This document shows positions 60,671-64,000 of a stretch of 64,000 nucleotides of DNA, in pieces. Position 1 is the stretch's first letter, and each line of letters begins with the position of its first letter. The DNA lies in NCBI RefSeq assembly GCF_900129545.1, contig NZ_FQWB01000007.1, positions 1-64,000 of the forward strand. The letters are read 5' to 3'. A model generated the notes under the pieces. The model did no database searches. It saw nothing but the letters and a program-made list of their open reading frames with translations, and was not told the origin of the DNA. The position numbers were made by a program, and so were the translations under genes. This DNA is from Flavobacterium fluvii (lineage in GTDB: Bacteria; Bacteroidota; Bacteroidia; Flavobacteriales; Flavobacteriaceae).

Positions 60671-61819
60671 TTAGAAAGCTTCTGCAAAAGCAAAATAGAC
60701 TCCAGAAATACCATCGGGTCCAAATCCATAATCTATTCTCAAATTGGTGTTGTGCTCTGTATCAACTCGAATTCTCAAACCTGCACCATAATTCAGTTTC
60801 CAGCCGTTAAGCGACAAATCCTTGTAATTACTGGCTACGCGCCCAGTTCCAACCCAACCGGTAACTCCAAAAATATTCCAGATGGGGGCACGATATTCTA
60901 TTTGGGAATCCACAAGCACGTTATCTCTGTAGGCTCCTTTATAATAACCCCTCATTTGGGCATCACTTCCCAACATCGAAAGCTCATAAAACGGAGTATC
61001 TCCCGTCGTGTTACTGGTGGTAGCCTGCAAAGCAATGATATGCTTTAGCCAAGGATTAAAATATTTTCGCATGTCGATTTCATACTTTGAATACTGATAG
61101 GTACTGCCCAGAAATTTTGGATGTGTCAATGCATAGCCTATCACATATCCGCCTTGTTGGGGATTGTATCGATTATCCCTGGTATCGTATGCAATCGCAA
61201 GACCCGAACCCACTGATGTTCCTCCTTTTACGCCTGTAATATTATCCGTTATCAGGAAACTGTCTGGTTCCGTTTTTATATTAAAATAGTGGGCAAAATT
61301 AATTGGGAAACCAACATAAAAATCTTTCTTTACCTGGAACATGTAGGTTGCAAAGAATTTTATCCTTTCCAACTGAATTTCTTCAATATCTTCTCTTTTG
61401 ACATCGTTTCCAATTCCAAAAATATAATCAGGCTGCTTTTGATAATTGATGTAAGCCACTACAACCCGTTTATTCTCTTTGAAAATTAATTCGGTCGCAA
61501 CAGAAGCATTAATTCTTCCATTGGAAGAAAAGGAAACCACCTCACTTAATTTTGAAGGTTTTGAAATCGTGTCTTTTTTGGATAAATTAAGCACATTAAA
61601 TTTTGCCAATCCATAAATATTGCCTGCTTCAGGAGTATGTGTATAAATTGGCACCGGACACACTTTAAAAAAAGCCTCGGCTTTTTTATTGAAATTATCA
61701 AATTTCGAAAGACTATCTGATTTTGTCTCTACTTTCTTTTTTGTTATGGTGTCCGTTTGGGCAAAGACTACATTGGCCAAAAAAAATAAAAATAGAACTA
61801 GTATGTTTTTTTTAATCAT
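60671..61819 (-). CDS. BamA/TamA family outer membrane beta-barrel protein
   Basis: The 382-residue exported protein (signal peptide to VVFAQ) consists mainly of a surface-antigen/D15-type barrel: VGSGLAIAYDTRDNRYNPQQGGYVIGYALTH, YKGAYRDNVLVDSQIEYRAPI, GAGLRIRVDTEHNTNLRIDYGFG and a final Phe (AEAF). There is no room for POTRA repeats, so it is a barrel-only member and not the essential BamA. Such proteins may export or anchor other outer-membrane proteins. It may be co-transcribed with the two paralogous genes that follow. Confidence 0.85.
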   Translation of the reverse strand: MIKKNILVLFLFFLANVVFAQTDTITKKKVETKSDSLSKFDNFNKKAEAFFKVCPVPIYTHTPEAGNIYGLAKFNVLNLSKKDTISKPSKLSEVVSFSSNGRINASVATELIFKENKRVVVAYINYQKQPDYIFGIGNDVKREDIEEIQLERIKFFATYMFQVKKDFYVGFPINFAHYFNIKTEPDSFLITDNITGVKGGTSVGSGLAIAYDTRDNRYNPQQGGYVIGYALTHPKFLGSTYQYSKYEIDMRKYFNPWLKHIIALQATTSNTTGDTPFYELSMLGSDAQMRGYYKGAYRDNVLVDSQIEYRAPIWNIFGVTGWVGTGRVASNYKDLSLNGWKLNYGAGLRIRVDTEHNTNLRIDYGFGPDGISGVYFAFAEAF

Positions 61820-61971
61820 TGTAGTATAGGATTATTGATTGAAATTTTTCGCTTACTAAATTTAACGAGTGTAAAGATACTTTTTAATATAATAAATAAA
61901 AATTTATGTACAAATTCATTTATCATTTTTGGAATTTAAATCTCAAAGCTTTTTTTAATAATTGTCTTAAT

Positions 61972-62001
61972 CAAAAATATGCCATTTGAACAAGAAATCA
62001 A
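61972..62001 (-). promoter_or_regulatory. putative promoter of the BamA-like gene
   Basis: On the minus strand a TTG (62001-61999) is followed after 19 bases by TATTTTTG (61979-61972), which matches the Bacteroidota -33/-7 promoter pattern. The start point would lie about 145 bases before the gene. The region from 61820 to 62161 otherwise holds only AT-rich sequence and the terminator below. Confidence 0.4.
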
Positions 62002-62062
62002 TGCGTTTTATCAAACCAATAAATTTGTGTTTTATGCTAAAAGTTTGTTTCAAAAGAAACAT

Positions 62063-62111
62063 AAAAGTCAAAGCCCTTTAAACTTTAAAGTTTAAAGGGT
62101 TTTGACTTTTT
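62063..62111 (-). terminator. long intrinsic terminator after the DUF2225 gene
   Basis: AAAAGTCAAAGCCCTTTAAA and its near-perfect reverse complement (about 62092-62111) form a 20-base-pair-class stem around CTTTAAAG, with T-runs on either side. It follows the end of the minus-strand DUF2225 gene (62162) by about 50 bases. Confidence 0.8.
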
Positions 62112-62161
62112 AGGATTAATCCGTTTTTATTTGCAATATCAATTACTCAAAAACTTGTTTT

Positions 62162-62863
62162 TTAAATCGTATTGATTTCATTTTTTTTAACGGCAAGTTC
62201 CTTTTGTATAACTACCATTTCTTCAATCCAAGGACTTTTTTTAGGATTTTTGACAACTACATTATAGAATTTTATTGCATTTTTAAAATCAGCCGTTCTT
62301 CTGTACATCTCGGCGATCAAGTAATTTATGGAGGCCAGTTCGTTTGGATTCTTGTATTCTTTATCGGCAACAGCTTTCATAAAATAGTGCCTGGCCTTGT
62401 TTTGCAACTCTTTTCGAATTTCCATTTTATTAGGCCTTATTTTCAAGATATACGAGCCAATCAAAAAACAATTACCAATTTTATCATTGCTTTCTTTTTG
62501 AAATTCTTTTAGTTCGCCTGCTATTTGGCATTCCTTGACATCGTCAATGGCAATACTGTTATACTTGGACAGGAATCCCTTTATTTCGCTTTTTTCTTTA
62601 TCATTGTACACTACTTTAAAATCAGCCAGGAATCCCGAAAAATGGCATTTGGGACAACTTTTAATTTGTACTTCGTAATAATCGTCTATGTCCACTTTTA
62701 GCTGAAAGTCAGTAAAAATTCCAAAAGCTGCTGAAGGTCCATAAACACAAAATTTCACTTCCGTATTGTCAATTGGACACTTGGCCAATTGCGGGAGACA
62801 ATCATGGGCAAAAAGCAATTTAGTTGTCAAGAAAAACACTAATAGCAATATTGTTTTTTTCAT
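62162..62863 (-). CDS. DUF2225-like exported protein with TPR-like C-terminus
   Basis: About 233 residues from ATG 62863, which begins a signal peptide (KKTILLLVFFLTTKLLFA). The mature part has two Cys motifs (CPIDNTEVKFC near residue 30 and CPKCHFSGF near 70) as in DUF2225, where they are thought to bind zinc. The C-terminal half has TPR-like helices (ELASINYLIAEMYRRTADFKNAIKFYNVVV). Cytoplasmic DUF2225 proteins are commoner, so the signal peptide is notable. The role is unknown. Confidence 0.7.
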   Translation of the reverse strand: MKKTILLLVFFLTTKLLFAHDCLPQLAKCPIDNTEVKFCVYGPSAAFGIFTDFQLKVDIDDYYEVQIKSCPKCHFSGFLADFKVVYNDKEKSEIKGFLSKYNSIAIDDVKECQIAGELKEFQKESNDKIGNCFLIGSYILKIRPNKMEIRKELQNKARHYFMKAVADKEYKNPNELASINYLIAEMYRRTADFKNAIKFYNVVVKNPKKSPWIEEMVVIQKELAVKKNEINTI

Positions 62864-63081
62864 ATATGTAATTTTATATTTTTTAGTGGTCATATATGGT
62901 ATCGCCTTTTCTTATCTGTGTTTGTTTGCAACAAACTCATTGTTAGTGGCGATTTCATCTTTTATTTTACTTATTGAAATTATAGGTTTGTTATAAATTA
63001 CAAAACTATCCATGAACTTTTATCATGTCCACAGATAGTATTTATTGTAATATCAGGTTACAGATTTAGCGCTAATCCCTA

Positions 63082-64000
63082 TTATTCTTTTGCTATTCTT
63101 TCGCTAAACGACAATCCTTCTTTAGAGATTTTGACAACATAAATTCCAGCAGCATAATTTTGAATATCCACTTTAACGTGTTCGTCTTTTGTTTGTATTG
63201 TTTTTAATTTTATGCCTAAAACATTGTAGATTTCAACAGTTGCTCCTAAAAGCTCATTTGGCAAATCGATTGTAAAACTATTTTTTACTGGATTCGGGAA
63301 AATGCTTATTTCACTGTCTTTGGTAACTGAATTTGTTGACAAAGCAGTTGACACTTTTAATATTCCACTGCTTTTCAACAATGAAATGTCCCAACTTAAG
63401 CCTGCCCCTGGAGTTGCAGGATTAATGGCGGCAAAATTCCCCGTGATTGTGGTCGCATTAAAGATTTTAAAGGAATTGCCCACTGCAAAATTAACTCCAC
63501 TTCGATTGACTACATTAAGAGTTCCGTTTAACGTTAATACATTAGCTCCCGTCGATAAAAGATCCGAAGTATTTGTGTCGGCATACACATCAGCTTCATA
63601 AGTACTTCCTGCCTGCATCGTTACGGCTTTGTTTACCGTAAGTGTTCCCAATAAAGGATATCCTGGAGCCAAAGTTCCTCCGCTGGCAACACTGATCGTG
63701 TTGGACAAAATCCCCTTTCCAGATAATGTTCCTCCAGTATTGATGGTAAGGGCTCCTGTACCGGCACCGCTTCCTGTTGTATTGTTTACAACCAGTTTTC
63801 CTCCATTTACATTGGTAACGCCTGTATAAGTATTGGCATTTGTCAATATCAAAGATCCCGTACCCACTTTGGTAAGCAAATTACTGGAAATCACTCCATC
63901 ATATTGTGAATCAATATTTTTAGCTCCAATTTCCCAATTGGCACTAGATAGTTTTGAAGTAGCAATACCATTTAGCGCTCCAAATTTAATTGTTCTTGAC
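63082..64000 (-). CDS. T9SS-secreted passenger protein, 3' end (5' part beyond the window)
   Basis: The minus-strand frame stays open to base 64000, so only the last 306 codons are seen. It has autotransporter-associated repeat motifs (GTGSLILTNANTYTGVTNVNGGKLVVNNTTGSG, GGTLSGKGILSNTISVASGGTLAPG) of the PATR type, then a type A sorting domain (about the last 75 residues: ISIFPNPVKNSFTIDLP, VEIYNVLGIKLKT, AAGIYVVKIS) that directs secretion by the type IX system and attachment to the cell surface. The passenger function is not visible. Confidence 0.9.
   Translation of the reverse strand, partial: SRTIKFGALNGIATSKLSSANWEIGAKNIDSQYDGVISSNLLTKVGTGSLILTNANTYTGVTNVNGGKLVVNNTTGSGAGTGALTINTGGTLSGKGILSNTISVASGGTLAPGYPLLGTLTVNKAVTMQAGSTYEADVYADTNTSDLLSTGANVLTLNGTLNVVNRSGVNFAVGNSFKIFNATTITGNFAAINPATPGAGLSWDISLLKSSGILKVSTALSTNSVTKDSEISIFPNPVKNSFTIDLPNELLGATVEIYNVLGIKLKTIQTKDEHVKVDIQNYAAGIYVVKISKEGLSFSERIAKE

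Overview
The window looks like a piece of a Flavobacterium-type chromosome (Bacteroidota, Flavobacteriaceae). The evidence is the low G+C, SusC/SusD pairs, lipoproteins with Asp-rich sequence after the lipobox Cys, a type IX secretion C-terminal domain, TAnnTTTG promoter boxes, lack of clear Shine-Dalgarno sequences, and a complete flexirubin pigment cluster with a Flavobacterium-type tyrosine ammonia-lyase.

Region 1 (about 1-5.2 kb) is accessory DNA, visibly richer in G/C in its coding parts than the rest. It holds a DUF6943 gene and a small companion, a convergent four-gene minus-strand cassette (unknown 251-aa protein, DUF5675 protein with a His...Gly-Cys motif, two small membrane proteins) that looks like a lysis or cell-envelope module, and a tripartite HipB-HipS-HipT toxin-antitoxin operon with three evenly spaced operator-like palindromes. 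A 560-base stretch with decayed gene or IS remnants follows.

Region 2 (5.2-20.1 kb) is a polysaccharide utilisation locus. It has a membrane-spanning beta-propeller/LuxR-type HTH regulator, SusC, SusD, a LamG surface lipoprotein, a GH144 endo-beta-1,2-glucanase, a GH3 beta-glucosidase, a glycerophosphodiesterase lipoprotein and a GH43-like enzyme. GH144 plus GH3 point to beta-1,2-glucan, and the phosphodiesterase suggests that the natural substrate is phosphoglycerol-decorated periplasmic or cyclic beta-1,2-glucan of other bacteria. Region 3 (20.2-25.7 kb) has a DUF1826 gene, a GH39 glycosidase, and a divergent XRE-cupin regulator followed by a TonB-dependent receptor.

Region 4 (25.7-56.8 kb) is one 31-kb run of 32 minus-strand genes, tightly packed, for flexirubin (aryl polyene ester of dialkylresorcinol). 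Tyrosine ammonia-lyase and a PaaK-like ligase supply the starter. A ketosynthase/chain-length-factor pair, further ketosynthases, FabG, hotdog dehydratases and two ACPs build the polyene. DarA and DarB make the dialkylresorcinol. LpxL-like and other acyltransferases are candidates for the ester bond. A trifunctional MMPL protein, an ABC exporter, a LolA-like protein, a lipoprotein and two small barrels probably move the product to the outer membrane. Divergently transcribed from the lyase are a methyltransferase and a flavin halogenase-like enzyme (57.0-59.3 kb), which suit ring methylation or chlorination.

Region 5 (59.3-64 kb) has two paralogous exported proteins, a BamA/TamA-like barrel, a DUF2225 protein and the 3' end of a T9SS-secreted passenger protein that runs off the window. 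No rRNA, tRNA or CRISPR array was recognised.
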